A stretch of 27,340 nt of DNA. It comes from Yaniella flava. Lineage in GTDB: Bacteria; Actinomycetota; Actinomycetes; Actinomycetales; Micrococcaceae. Below are positions 7,335 through 16,163 of the stretch, piece after piece. The stretch is taken from the NCBI RefSeq assembly GCF_039529295.1, contig NZ_BAAAMN010000015.1:1-27340 (forward strand). Direction: 5' to 3'. Each line of letters opens with the position of its first letter. The stretch's first letter is position 1. The notes under the pieces were generated by a model. The model was not told the DNA's origin. It made no database searches and saw only the letters and a list, made by a program, of their open reading frames with translations. The position numbers and the translations under genes were made by a program.

Positions 7335-9107
7335 ATGTTTGATGTGAAAGAAAAAACGATTGCTCAGCTTCGACAAGCGTTAGAGACCGGCGAGACGACG
7401 GCGGTCAAACTACTCGAAACCTATAAGCAGCGTATCGCCGCATTTGATCGGCCCGCGCCCGATCGCACCGACGGGCTCGCCGCAGATGGCGAGGTGCCGC
7501 TCAATTCCGTAATAGTCGAAAACCCGCACGCCATCGAGGAAGCTCAGGCCTCGGATCGACGTCGGGCGGCAGGAAAGGTCCTGGGGCCGCTGGATGGTAT
7601 CCCGTATACCGCCAAGAATTCGTTTATGGTCGCCGGGCTGACGGTTGCTGCGGGATCGCCAGCCTTCCAGGATCTCATTGCCCAGCACGACGCATTCAGC
7701 ATTGAGCAGCTGCGAGCCGCCGGCGCAATCTTATTGGGTCTGACGAACATGCCACCGATGGCCAATGGGGGCATGCAGCGCGGCGTCTACGGTCGCGCCG
7801 AAAGCCCGTATAACAACGAATACCTGACCAGCGCTTTTGCCTCGGGATCGTCGAATGGTTCGGGGACAGCAACTGCTGCAAGTTTTGCCGCTTTTGGGCT
7901 GGGCGAAGAGACCTGGTCTTCAGGTCGGGCGCCAGCGTCCTGCAACGCCCTATGCGCCTACACTCCATCCCGGGGTGTCATTTCGATGCGCGGCAATTGG
8001 CCCCTGGTGCCGACCATGGATGTGGTCGTCCCACACACTCGCACGATGGCAGACCTACTCGAGGTGCTCGACGTCATGGTCGCCGATGACCCCGAAGCCC
8101 GCGGCGATTTCTGGCGGATCCAACCCTGGGTCGACATCCCTAAAGCTTCACAGGTCCGGCCTGATTCCTATACTCATCTGACGCAACGAAGTGAACAGGA
8201 ACATCCCCTAGCGGGGCAGCGTTTTGGCGTGCCCGCGATGTACATTAATGCCGACGACCAGGCCGGCACCGGCCCAGATCACCGCGACGAACAAGGCATC
8301 GGCGGCCCAATGGGACAGCGCATCACCACCCGCGACTCGGTGATGGCACGCTGGCAGCAAGCCCGTGCAGCGCTGGAAGCCGCAGGCGCTGAAATCATCG
8401 TCGTCGATTTTCCGGCGGTCACCAATTACGAAGGGGATCGTGAAGGGGCTGCGACCATCGCGAATCGTGGTCTTGTTCCGCAAGCCTTCCTGAACGCCGA
8501 AGTCACCGGTCTAGCTGCCTGGTCGTGGGAAGATTTTCTGCAGGCCAATGGCGATCCACAGTTGAACTCCTTGCGCCAGGTGGACGGCGCGATGATCTTC
8601 CCGCATCCACCGGGTGCCCTGGAGGATCGCTATGACGGTTTTGATGACGATGTGGCAACCTACCCCGGGTTGATCACCGAGCACGGCTTCGGTCCGCTGG
8701 GTGACGTTGTGGCACTCACCGATCCAACCGTCCTAGCCGCCGGTGTACACGGACTAGAACAAACCCGGCAGGTGGATCTCGAACAGTGGATGGATGAGCT
8801 ACAGCTGGATGCGGTGATTTTTCCGGCGATGGCGGATGTTGGCCCGGCCGATGCAGACGTCTCGGAAGTCTCCGCCGAGGCTGCCTGGCGCAACGGCGTG
8901 TGGGTTGCCAACGGCAACCTGGTACCGCGGCACTTGGGCATCCCGACGGTCACCGTGCCGATGGGCACGATGGATGACGCTGGTATGCCTGTGGGACTGA
9001 CGTTTGCCGGTCGCGCCTACGATGACACGAAACTCCTCACGGCTGCTCACGCCTTTGAATCGGTCACGCAGTGGCGCACCGCGCCCTCGCGGACAACGTA
9101 CAACTAA
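7335..9107 (+). CDS. Amidase-signature family enzyme
   Basis: The product is 590 aa from the ATG at 7335 (GAAAGCGAGA upstream). The amidase-signature Ser-Ser-Lys triad is visible: Lys94 in DGIPYTAKNSF, the cis-Ser in GSSNGSG (about Ser173) and the nucleophile in EETWSSGRAPAS (about Ser196). The SSGRAPAS version differs from the commoner TGGSIR-P text and suggests a distinct subfamily, longer than the usual 450-500 residues. Such enzymes hydrolyse amides, ureides or carbamoyl compounds. The cluster has agmatine deiminase but no nitrilase-type N-carbamoylputrescine amidase, so this enzyme could fill that step; this is inference. It is divergent from the importer, with two operators in the gap. 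Its stop overlaps the convergent TetR gene by three bases. Confidence 0.87.
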   Translation: MFDVKEKTIAQLRQALETGETTAVKLLETYKQRIAAFDRPAPDRTDGLAADGEVPLNSVIVENPHAIEEAQASDRRRAAGKVLGPLDGIPYTAKNSFMVAGLTVAAGSPAFQDLIAQHDAFSIEQLRAAGAILLGLTNMPPMANGGMQRGVYGRAESPYNNEYLTSAFASGSSNGSGTATAASFAAFGLGEETWSSGRAPASCNALCAYTPSRGVISMRGNWPLVPTMDVVVPHTRTMADLLEVLDVMVADDPEARGDFWRIQPWVDIPKASQVRPDSYTHLTQRSEQEHPLAGQRFGVPAMYINADDQAGTGPDHRDEQGIGGPMGQRITTRDSVMARWQQARAALEAAGAEIIVVDFPAVTNYEGDREGAATIANRGLVPQAFLNAEVTGLAAWSWEDFLQANGDPQLNSLRQVDGAMIFPHPPGALEDRYDGFDDDVATYPGLITEHGFGPLGDVVALTDPTVLAAGVHGLEQTRQVDLEQWMDELQLDAVIFPAMADVGPADADVSEVSAEAAWRNGVWVANGNLVPRHLGIPTVTVPMGTMDDAGMPVGLTFAGRAYDDTKLLTAAHAFESVTQWRTAPSRTTYN

Positions 9108-9811
9108 TCTGCCGCGGCAGGCTGACCGGTCAGCGCCAGGGTGAAAGCGATGAGCGCGGATAACCCAAAACGAAACGGATGATCCGCGTACACGTTATTA
9201 GCATCCGGCGCCTCAGCGGACTCGTCGTGAGCACGCTTAGACGCGCTCACGGCGCGTGCGAGCCAGGCACTGCCTTCGGACTCGTCGCCCGCGTCCAGCA
9301 CCGTGCTGGGGGCATTGAGGTCCAAGGCGGAGCCGAACAGAAATGACTCGAAGGCCACGATCACGTTTATGACCTGCGGCTCGGGCACTCCGGCGACCAT
9401 CAACGCCTGGGCCACGACGTTATACATGCGCGATGACTGCGGCGCATCCGACACGGGAGTCACCGCTATAAGCGGGATCAGCGATGGGTACTTCGCAAAG
9501 ACCGCTCGATAGGAGCGAGCCCAGTCTTCCAACGCTTCCTCCAGGGTGGTCCGCAACGCAATAACCCCCACCATGCCGCGCACCGATACCTGCGACATGA
9601 GGGCCTCTTGAATCAGCAACACCAGATCAGCCTTATTATCCAGGTGGTTATACAGTGCCGATGCAGCAACTCCAAGCTCTTTGGCCAGCTGGCTCATCGT
9701 GAGCCGCTCGAGCCCACTTTCGGCCACAAAGGCCAGCGCCTGCTCCGCGATCATTTGGCGATTCAACACCGGCCTAGTTGGCCGCCCTGCTCGACGTGGT
9801 TCGTTACCCAA
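9104..9811 (-). CDS. TetR-family transcriptional regulator, probable local repressor
   Basis: The product is 235 aa from a TTG start at 9811, with GAGGGA a few bases upstream. The N-terminal helix-turn-helix is clear (LTMSQLAKELGVAASALYNHLDNKADL, residues about 37-63); the rest is a helical ligand-binding and dimerisation domain of TetR type. It lies between the amidase (convergent) and the putrescine-oxidase-like gene (divergent). A palindrome matching three others in the cluster lies in the gap to the oxidase, 17-33 bases before the oxidase ATG. It is the best candidate for the protein that binds those sites, with a polyamine or aldehyde as the likely inducer; the last two points are inference. 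Confidence 0.92.
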   Translation of the reverse strand: MGNEPRRAGRPTRPVLNRQMIAEQALAFVAESGLERLTMSQLAKELGVAASALYNHLDNKADLVLLIQEALMSQVSVRGMVGVIALRTTLEEALEDWARSYRAVFAKYPSLIPLIAVTPVSDAPQSSRMYNVVAQALMVAGVPEPQVINVIVAFESFLFGSALDLNAPSTVLDAGDESEGSAWLARAVSASKRAHDESAEAPDANNVYADHPFRFGLSALIAFTLALTGQPAAAD

Positions 9812-9941
9812 GATTCCCTCAAAACATTGTCAACACATTGCCACCATCGTACAAGCACGCTAGGTCACGACGACCGCGCTTCCTCACGCGAGCAGTGGCC
9901 GCGCCTATACAGCGGCGCAAAACATATGTACCATATCACTA

Positions 9942-9958
9942 AATGAACATCATTCATT
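9942..9958. promoter_or_regulatory. Candidate TetR operator 3 (TetR/oxidase gap)
   Basis: AATGAACATCATTCATT is a near-perfect dyad (AATGAA.../...TTCATT) just before the oxidase ribosome binding site (AGGAAAG). It serves as the reference for the other three sites. Confidence 0.72.
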
Positions 9959-9973
9959 ATAGGAAAGAACCTC

Positions 9974-11494
9974 ATGTCTACTGCATTTGAAACCTCCCCA
10001 GCGCGCCCTACTCTTGAACGCGATGTCGTCGTCATTGGCGCTGGCCCCGCTGGCCTGATGGCCGCCTATACGTTGAAAAAGGCCGGCAAAAGTGTGGCCG
10101 TCATCGAAGCCCGCCAGCGCGTTGGCGGACGCACCTGGAACGGCGCGGTGCGTGATATCAACGGCACCGAGCACTTCATCGAAATCGGTGGGCAATGGAT
10201 CTCTCCTGACCAAACCCGCCTGATCAGCCTGGTCGACGAGTTAGGTCTGAAAACTTTCAAGCGCTACCGCGACGGCGATAGCGTCTACCTTTCTCCAGAC
10301 GGTACCCGCCACACCTACTCGGGCGATCTCATGCCGGTATCTGACACCACCAACGCCGAGATGGAAAAACTCATCGGTCTGCTCAACACCAAGGTTATGG
10401 AAATGGATGTCGAGCGCCCCTGGGAAATGCCAGACGCCACAGCTCTGGACAGCATTTCGTTTACCGCATGGCTCAAACAGCACTCCGACGACCAAGAAGC
10501 CATCGATAACGTCTCGATCTTTGTCGCCTCGGGCATGTTGACCAAACCCGCCCACACGTTCTCGGCACTGCAGGCAATTCTTATGGCTGCCTCGGCCGGG
10601 TCATTTTCCAACCTGGTGGATGAAGACTTTATTCTCGATGAACGCGTGGTCGGCGGAATGCAGTCGGTGTCCTTGAAAATGGCCGAATATCTGGGCGACG
10701 ACGTATTTCTGGGCTCTCCGGTGCGCCAATTGAACTGGACCACCGAACGCGACCCCGCCACGGCCGATCAGCTGAATAATGTTGTCGCCGACGTGCGCAA
10801 TGGTGTGGCCAACAACGGGGCTCCCGGCGAGGTCATCGCCTACGCCGATGAAGTCATCGTCAAAGCCGCAAACGCTGTCTTGGCCGTCCCACCAAACTTG
10901 TACCACCGTATCCAGTACGTCCCACCCATGCCGCGCGAACAGATGGTAGCCCACCAGCACCTGTCGATGGGGCTGGTCATTAAAATTCACGCCATCTATG
11001 AGACCCCGTTCTGGCGTGCCAAGGGCCTGTCGGGCACCGGGTTCGGCGGTGGCCACATGGTGCAGGAAGTCTATGACAACACGAACTACGGCCCCAATGC
11101 CGCCAACGGCACCGAGGGCGAAGATCCACACGGCGTACTCGTGAGCTTCATCTCCGATGTGCACGCCGAAGCCATGTGGGCACTGCCCGAGGAAGAACGC
11201 AAACACCGCATTCTGTCTGAGCTGGCGGCCTACCTCGGTGAGGAAGCCATGCACCCGATTGCGTTCTATCTGTCGGATATGGGTGCTGAAGAGTGGACCC
11301 GCGGTGCCTACGCCGCCAGCTATGATCTGGGAGGGCTCAGCCGTTGGGGCGACTTGCAAAACCAGCCCACCGGTCCCATCTACTACGCATGCTCGGATAT
11401 TGCTGCCGAAGGCTACCAACACGTTGATGGCGCGGTCCGCCAGGGCGAACTCGCAGCCAACAGCATTCTGCAATACGCCACCGTCAGCGCCTAG
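9974..11494 (+). CDS. puo: Flavin amine oxidase, putrescine-oxidase-like
   Basis: The product is 506 aa. Seen: the FAD-binding GAGPAG at residues 22-27, EARQRVGGRTWNG with the ribose-binding Glu, EIGGQWISPDQTRL, and the C-terminal GPIYYACSDIAAEGYQHVDGAVRQGE flavin contact. These match the MAO-like putrescine oxidases of Micrococcus/Kocuria and Rhodococcus, which oxidise putrescine to 4-aminobutanal with release of ammonia and H2O2. At the place where human MAO carries its covalent flavin Cys, this protein reads RGAY (Ala445), so FAD should be non-covalent as in known putrescine oxidases. No signal peptide is seen, so it should be cytoplasmic. The aldehyde dehydrogenase follows 93 bases later and fits the next step. 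A TetR operator candidate lies just upstream. Tyramine or other amines cannot be excluded as substrates. Confidence 0.86.
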   Translation: MSTAFETSPARPTLERDVVVIGAGPAGLMAAYTLKKAGKSVAVIEARQRVGGRTWNGAVRDINGTEHFIEIGGQWISPDQTRLISLVDELGLKTFKRYRDGDSVYLSPDGTRHTYSGDLMPVSDTTNAEMEKLIGLLNTKVMEMDVERPWEMPDATALDSISFTAWLKQHSDDQEAIDNVSIFVASGMLTKPAHTFSALQAILMAASAGSFSNLVDEDFILDERVVGGMQSVSLKMAEYLGDDVFLGSPVRQLNWTTERDPATADQLNNVVADVRNGVANNGAPGEVIAYADEVIVKAANAVLAVPPNLYHRIQYVPPMPREQMVAHQHLSMGLVIKIHAIYETPFWRAKGLSGTGFGGGHMVQEVYDNTNYGPNAANGTEGEDPHGVLVSFISDVHAEAMWALPEEERKHRILSELAAYLGEEAMHPIAFYLSDMGAEEWTRGAYAASYDLGGLSRWGDLQNQPTGPIYYACSDIAAEGYQHVDGAVRQGELAANSILQYATVSA

Positions 11495-11587
11495 CGCGGG
11501 ACGACGACCAACCGTCCGACACCAGTTATCGAAATCCGGGTGCGGCCCAGACCGCGCCCCGCTACATCTCAACATCAGGAGGAGACC

Positions 11588-12973
11588 GTGACTACATCCC
11601 CCGCATACCAAACCATTAACCCGGCGACCGGGCAGGTACTCAAAGAGTACTCCATGATTGCCAATGACGATGTCGCCGCGATCGCTCAGCGTTCCAATGA
11701 GGCCTTTGCCTCTTGGCGTCAGCTGAGCATCGCCGATCGGGCTGCGAAAGTTGCCGCGCTAGCTGACCTCTTTGAGGCCAATGTGGACGAACTCGCTGCG
11801 ATCATGACCAAGGAAATGGGCAAGCCCCTTGCTGAAGCGCACGAAGAAACCGAATTCTCCGCCGAGATTTTCCGCTACTACGCGACCAACGGCCAACGGC
11901 TCGCCCAAGACCAACAGGTCAGCGAAGACGACGAGACCATCTCGTATATCCAACGCCGACCCGTGGGTCCACTGCTGGGCATCATGCCGTGGAACTTCCC
12001 GTACTACCAGATCGCCCGCTTTGCCGCCCCAAACCTGGTGCTGGGCAACACCATCATTCTCAAACACGCCGAATCCTGTCCCGAGTCCGCACTGGCTGTG
12101 CAGCGCATGATGGACGAGGCCGGCATCCCGACAGGCGTCTACCAAAACGTATTCGCCACCCACGAGCAGATCTCAGCCTTCATCGCCGATCCGATGATCC
12201 AAGGTGTCTCACTGACCGGGTCTGAGCGCGCCGGTGCAGCCATCGCTGAACAAGCCGGCAAGCACCTGAAAAAAGCTGTTCTCGAGCTCGGCGGCTCCGA
12301 CCCGTATGTCGTGTTGTCCACCGATGATGTCAAAGCTGCTGCACAACAAGCCTTCGCCGTGCGGATGGAAAACACGGGCCAAGCGTGTAACTCCAATAAA
12401 CGCATGATCATCATGGACGACATCTACGACGATTTCGTCACCGAAATGACCGCCTTGGCGGCTGGTCTGAAACCCGGAGATCCAGCCAGCGACAACGACA
12501 ACACGTACTCGCCGCTGTCATCACAAAAAGCGGCCGACACACTTATACAGCAACTCGAGACCGCCAAAGACGCCGGAGCCACGATCCACATCGGCGGCAA
12601 CCGCGAAGAGCTGCCCGGCTTCTACGTCCAACCCACGGTGATCACCGATATCCCACAGGGTTCAGATGTCTATTACGAGGAGTTCTTCGGGCCGGTCATC
12701 AATATCTTTCGCGTAACCTCCGACGAAGAAGCCCTCCAGTTGGCCAACGACACCCAATATGGTCTGGGCTCGGCGGTTTTTGCCACCGATCAGGCCCGCG
12801 CACAGGCCTTCGCTGAACAGCTGAACGCCGGCATGGTAGGTGCCAACACCTCACCTGAAGAATCCGCAGAAGCACCCTTCGGCGGCGTGAAACGTTCTGG
12901 CTACGGCCGTGAACTCGGTCCCGTTGGTATGGATGAATTCGTGAACAAACGTCTCATGACGGTCAAGAAATAA
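11588..12973 (+). CDS. Aldehyde dehydrogenase: 4-aminobutanal or succinate-semialdehyde dehydrogenase (GabD-like)
   Basis: The product is 461 aa from the GTG at 11588, preceded by AGGAGGAG. The aldehyde dehydrogenase hallmarks are present: MPWNFPYYQIARFAAPNL (oxyanion Asn136), SLTGSERAG for NAD binding, LELGGSDPYVV (general base Glu233) and NTGQACNSNKR (nucleophile Cys267). The sequence resembles the NAD(P)-dependent succinate-semialdehyde dehydrogenases of actinobacteria. Placed directly after the putrescine-oxidase-like gene, it more likely oxidises 4-aminobutanal to GABA, or does both jobs. No GABA transaminase is in the window, so later steps must be encoded elsewhere. A strong terminator follows at 12993. 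Confidence 0.9.
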   Translation: MTTSPAYQTINPATGQVLKEYSMIANDDVAAIAQRSNEAFASWRQLSIADRAAKVAALADLFEANVDELAAIMTKEMGKPLAEAHEETEFSAEIFRYYATNGQRLAQDQQVSEDDETISYIQRRPVGPLLGIMPWNFPYYQIARFAAPNLVLGNTIILKHAESCPESALAVQRMMDEAGIPTGVYQNVFATHEQISAFIADPMIQGVSLTGSERAGAAIAEQAGKHLKKAVLELGGSDPYVVLSTDDVKAAAQQAFAVRMENTGQACNSNKRMIIMDDIYDDFVTEMTALAAGLKPGDPASDNDNTYSPLSSQKAADTLIQQLETAKDAGATIHIGGNREELPGFYVQPTVITDIPQGSDVYYEEFFGPVINIFRVTSDEEALQLANDTQYGLGSAVFATDQARAQAFAEQLNAGMVGANTSPEESAEAPFGGVKRSGYGRELGPVGMDEFVNKRLMTVKK

Positions 12974-12992
12974 CACGCCCCCACACATCACG

Positions 12993-13036
12993 AAAAATGG
13001 TGGCTGCTCCTGAAAATGGAACAGCCACCATTTTTT
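12993..13036 (+). terminator. Rho-independent terminator closing the oxidase/dehydrogenase operon
   Basis: AAAAATGGTGGCTG pairs with CAGCCACCATTTTT around a 15-base loop and ends in a T6 run. The A run on the left means it can also work for the convergent amidohydrolase gene ending at 13095. Confidence 0.93.
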
Positions 13037-13094
13037 ATGTCGATTTGCTTCAGCAATAACGTAGGCCCGTAAGCGGGGATGAGTTCAGCCGACG

Positions 13095-14744
13095 TTAGTT
13101 CGTGACGGCTACAGCAGTCGCGCTGCGTTGACCTTGCACAAATGTAGCAAGGACACGCACTTCGGCAAGCTCCTCGGCACTCAAGTGAAGTGGATCGGCA
13201 GTAAATACCGTGAAATTGGCCTGAGCTCCGGCGACGATCTGGCCCTCATCGGTTGCACCAATCGCCTTCGCGGCATGGTTTGTATACCCCTCGAATGCTT
13301 CGAGTGCAGTGAGTCCCTGTTCCGGTTGCACCGGGTCAAGGCCGGGCTGTGCGACGGGACGACGGATGATCGATTCAGCCATCATGACCCGCGGATCATA
13401 GGGCGTGACTGGCCAATCACTACCCAATGCCAGCACCGCACCGGAGCGACGCAGGTCAGCACTGCGCCAGCCTCTAGCGGCGCGCACCTCCCCCAATCGT
13501 TGCGACCAGTTGTCGCTGCGATCAGCTCGTGTGTGACGCGTACCGTGAATCGGTTGCATACTTGCGGCAACGCCAAGTTGTGCAAAACGCGCCACCGTTT
13601 GATCCGGGATCGTCTCAATGTGTTCAATCCGATGCGACGCACGCGACGCGATATCGCCCAGCGCTTCGATGGCATCCAGCACAAACGAAACACCCTGGTC
13701 TCCAATGGCATGTGTAGCAGTGGAGATTCCTTTTTCGGCAAAGAACCGTAACGCATCGCGATAAGCTTGCGGGTCTGTCCAAATGGAATGCAGGCTTTCA
13801 CCGTAGCAATCTGGTTCAGTCAACCATGCAGAGCCATTATCGATGGTTCCGTCAATCATGAATTTGACGCCTTCAACGCGCCAACGGCGGCCGTGGAGTC
13901 CCTGTTGCGCAGCGATTTCGTCCAACTGCTCTTGAGAACTACCGGGTGGCACCATGGGCGAGAAACGCAGCCGCAAGGGAAGTTCTGCCTGCGCCTCATA
14001 GCGTTCGAGGACTTCCTGGCTACCGGGGTGAAAATCCATCACGTGCGTGCCGGTCAGTCCTGCCTGGGCCATCCCGTTGAGCACTTCACCGAGGCGTTCC
14101 ACCCGCTCTTGCATCGATTCGGTGGGCGCTTGGTTATATACCAGGTCCATGGCAACAAGCTCCAGCAAGTACCCGGTCGGAGCACCCGTTTCGTCAACCA
14201 CAACCGCGGACTCGTCGGGAAACGTCTCGTTCCCCGTGAGGCCCACTGCAGTGATCGCTGCGGTATTAACAATCGCCGAGTGGGCGTCTCGCATGCGTAA
14301 GAAAATAGGACGATCATTGGTCACGTCGTCAAATATCCGACCATCGAAACCGGTTTCGGTAAAGATATTAGGATCCACGCCCCAACCGAACAACCATGTG
14401 CCAGATTCAACCTGCCGTGCGGCGGCTGCAAGCTGGTCTCGCACCTCGTGCAAACTGAGATCTGCCAACTGGACGCCGCGGGTCAGTTCGAGTCCAAACA
14501 CGATATGGGTATGCCCATCGGTCAGTCCCGGGGTCACCGTTGCTCCGGGCATCTTGTCAATAGCAGTATGCTCATCGGCAAGTTCGCGCAGGTGTGTATC
14601 GTTGCCCACCTCGAGAATTCGACCATCGCGGATGGCAATGGCGTTTACACTGGCGGGATCTTCAACTGTAGTCGAGCTGAATGTGTGGACGCGCTCGGCG
14701 ATCAGGATGAGCTCGGGCGCGGTGCGATCTGGTGCAGAGGACAT
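13095..14744 (-). CDS. Second YtcJ-like amidohydrolase, paralogue of 4066-5694
   Basis: The product is 549 aa. It shares the order and text of the first copy: TPGLTDGHTH (HxH at 78 and 80), GVKFMIDGTIDNGSAWL, THAIGDQGV, HRIEHIETIPD, SDNWSQRLG and LGSDWPVTPYDP. The two are clear paralogues but well diverged, so they probably act on different substrates. Its ATG abuts the TAA of the upstream MFS gene with no gap (TAAATG), and GGAGTG inside the end of that gene serves as its ribosome binding site, so the two are coupled. Together with copy one, this is a repeated transporter-plus-amidohydrolase design in one locus. Confidence 0.9.
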   Translation of the reverse strand: MSSAPDRTAPELILIAERVHTFSSTTVEDPASVNAIAIRDGRILEVGNDTHLRELADEHTAIDKMPGATVTPGLTDGHTHIVFGLELTRGVQLADLSLHEVRDQLAAAARQVESGTWLFGWGVDPNIFTETGFDGRIFDDVTNDRPIFLRMRDAHSAIVNTAAITAVGLTGNETFPDESAVVVDETGAPTGYLLELVAMDLVYNQAPTESMQERVERLGEVLNGMAQAGLTGTHVMDFHPGSQEVLERYEAQAELPLRLRFSPMVPPGSSQEQLDEIAAQQGLHGRRWRVEGVKFMIDGTIDNGSAWLTEPDCYGESLHSIWTDPQAYRDALRFFAEKGISTATHAIGDQGVSFVLDAIEALGDIASRASHRIEHIETIPDQTVARFAQLGVAASMQPIHGTRHTRADRSDNWSQRLGEVRAARGWRSADLRRSGAVLALGSDWPVTPYDPRVMMAESIIRRPVAQPGLDPVQPEQGLTALEAFEGYTNHAAKAIGATDEGQIVAGAQANFTVFTADPLHLSAEELAEVRVLATFVQGQRSATAVAVTN

Positions 14745-16028
14745 TTAGGACACTCCTTCGGTTTTCTTTGGTTCAGGTGTTTCCGCAGCAGCTCCTGGTT
14801 GGACGGGTTCGTCCTGCCCGGCAGCGTCCAAAGCGCTATCGGTCACGTTGTTGCGGCGTTGGCTAATAATAAACAGTGCGAACCCGAATATGACGCTTGG
14901 AAGTGTCACTAACAGGGCATATTGCATCGGGCTGAGAATCCCCACGAGCTGTCCGCCGAGCAGTGGCCCAAATGCGACTCCTGCCAGATAGAAACCGGAG
15001 ACGAGCACTCCCGTACGGCCGGTGACATCCATAACGGCGGCAAGACCGGTGACCAACACCAGGATGGCACCATACATGACGCCCCACAGGAGAATAGAAA
15101 CCGAGTACGCGATATCAGATCCGGTCGTGATCATGATGAATTTCGTGATGGTGCTCAGAGCAATGAAGAGCACAAACGACCAACTGCGTCCGAGCCAGCG
15201 CAGTACGACGGGCGCCAGCAGGGCACCAATCAAACCACCAAAGACTTTTCCTGCCAACAGGGTGCTATTGAGCTCTGGGGTCACACCCGCCTGTTCCGAT
15301 AGGACGCTGGCCATGGAGTACACCATGTCTTCGGTCAACGACCACAGACACATCGAGATGGCGACTACAAAGGCGCTGACTGTGAATACCGATGCTGCTG
15401 AGCCGCCACGCGACGTCGCCTGGCGTCGCTGCGAGGCAACCTCGTGGCGGTTCGGCATGTTCGGTAGCCCGCCGGCCAATAGGAGTCCGATGACACCTAG
15501 CGAAGCAATCGCAAAGAGCACCGCTCGCAAATCGTTATGGAACAGCGGCGCAATCGCCAGAAGCGCGGTCGCGCCCAAGCGGTTGATGATCATAACTACG
15601 GCGACCGAGCGATCTGGATTATCGGTCGATGATGCCGCAGCAGTTCCGGTGGCAATCATGACACCGGCACCCACACCACCGAGCATCAGCCCGACCATCA
15701 CCGCAGGCACCGTCAAAATGATAGCCGCGGCACCGTATCCGATAATCATCAGGATGAGCCCGATCCGGCCAAGTCGAGGACGATCGGCCAGCGCGACGAA
15801 TCGATTCGTCACAAACATCGTGAGCGCAGATGCAGCGGTCATGCCCGTTGCCAGCGCACCGGCCGTGGCAATATCGACGCCAAGGTCTTGAACCATGGCG
15901 GCAATGAGCACCGGCACCATATTGGCTGCCATCAGTGCAATTACCCAGGTCCCAACAAAGCCCAAGACGACTTTTTTCGTGAGTGTCGCAAGCGCGTTCC
16001 CTGGCGGTGAGGTCGCAATTGAGGACAT
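14745..16028 (-). CDS. MFS transporter
   Basis: The product is 427 aa with about 12 hydrophobic segments, a central hydrophilic loop (MPNRHEVASQRRQATSRGG) and a charged C-terminal tail rich in Glu and Pro. The ATG at 16028 is preceded by AGGAGT; the frame is open upstream to 16094, but that part covers the intergenic palindromes. The segment ALADRPRLGRIGLILMIIGY corresponds to the conserved loop between helices 2 and 3 of the family. The substrate is unknown; because it is coupled to the amidohydrolase at 13095, it probably imports that enzyme's substrate. Two inverted repeats lie between it and the divergent LacI-type gene. Confidence 0.85.
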   Translation of the reverse strand: MSSIATSPPGNALATLTKKVVLGFVGTWVIALMAANMVPVLIAAMVQDLGVDIATAGALATGMTAASALTMFVTNRFVALADRPRLGRIGLILMIIGYGAAAIILTVPAVMVGLMLGGVGAGVMIATGTAAASSTDNPDRSVAVVMIINRLGATALLAIAPLFHNDLRAVLFAIASLGVIGLLLAGGLPNMPNRHEVASQRRQATSRGGSAASVFTVSAFVVAISMCLWSLTEDMVYSMASVLSEQAGVTPELNSTLLAGKVFGGLIGALLAPVVLRWLGRSWSFVLFIALSTITKFIMITTGSDIAYSVSILLWGVMYGAILVLVTGLAAVMDVTGRTGVLVSGFYLAGVAFGPLLGGQLVGILSPMQYALLVTLPSVIFGFALFIISQRRNNVTDSALDAAGQDEPVQPGAAAETPEPKKTEGVS

Positions 16029-16073
16029 GAAGACTCCTAATGCAAGTGTTGTCATCTGCAGGAACGTTCCGGC

Positions 16074-16088
16074 AATGTGATGCACATT
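16074..16088. promoter_or_regulatory. Inverted repeat between the MFS and LacI genes, candidate operator
   Basis: AATGTGATGCACATT has perfect 6-bp arms (AATGTG/CACATT) around ATG. It lies 46 bases upstream of the MFS start, in the gap shared with the divergent LacI-family regulator. Confidence 0.45.
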
Positions 16089-16090
16089 AC

Positions 16091-16104
16091 TCACAGTGCT
16101 GTGA
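16091..16104. promoter_or_regulatory. Second inverted repeat in the MFS/LacI gap, candidate operator
   Basis: TCACAGTGCTGTGA has perfect 6-bp arms (TCACAG/CTGTGA) around a 2-base centre. An even-spaced palindrome of this size suits a LacI-family dimer, but the match is by shape only. Confidence 0.45.
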
Positions 16105-16163
16105 TCTTGTCAACACCACCGCTCAAAAGATCCACGACAAAGACGCACTGCTAAACTGCTCAC

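Noticed and set aside
9110..9121. Palindrome CTGCCGCGGCAG at the amidase/TetR convergence as a terminator
   Set aside because: It has no loop or T run and lies inside the TetR coding end.
10601..11611. 336-aa minus-strand frame opposite the putrescine-oxidase-like gene
   Set aside because: It is a shadow of a high-GC coding sequence; no family features.
15022..15891. 289-aa plus-strand frame opposite the MFS gene
   Set aside because: Translation is Thr/Ala/Pro-rich shadow text; the minus strand encodes a clear 12-helix transporter.
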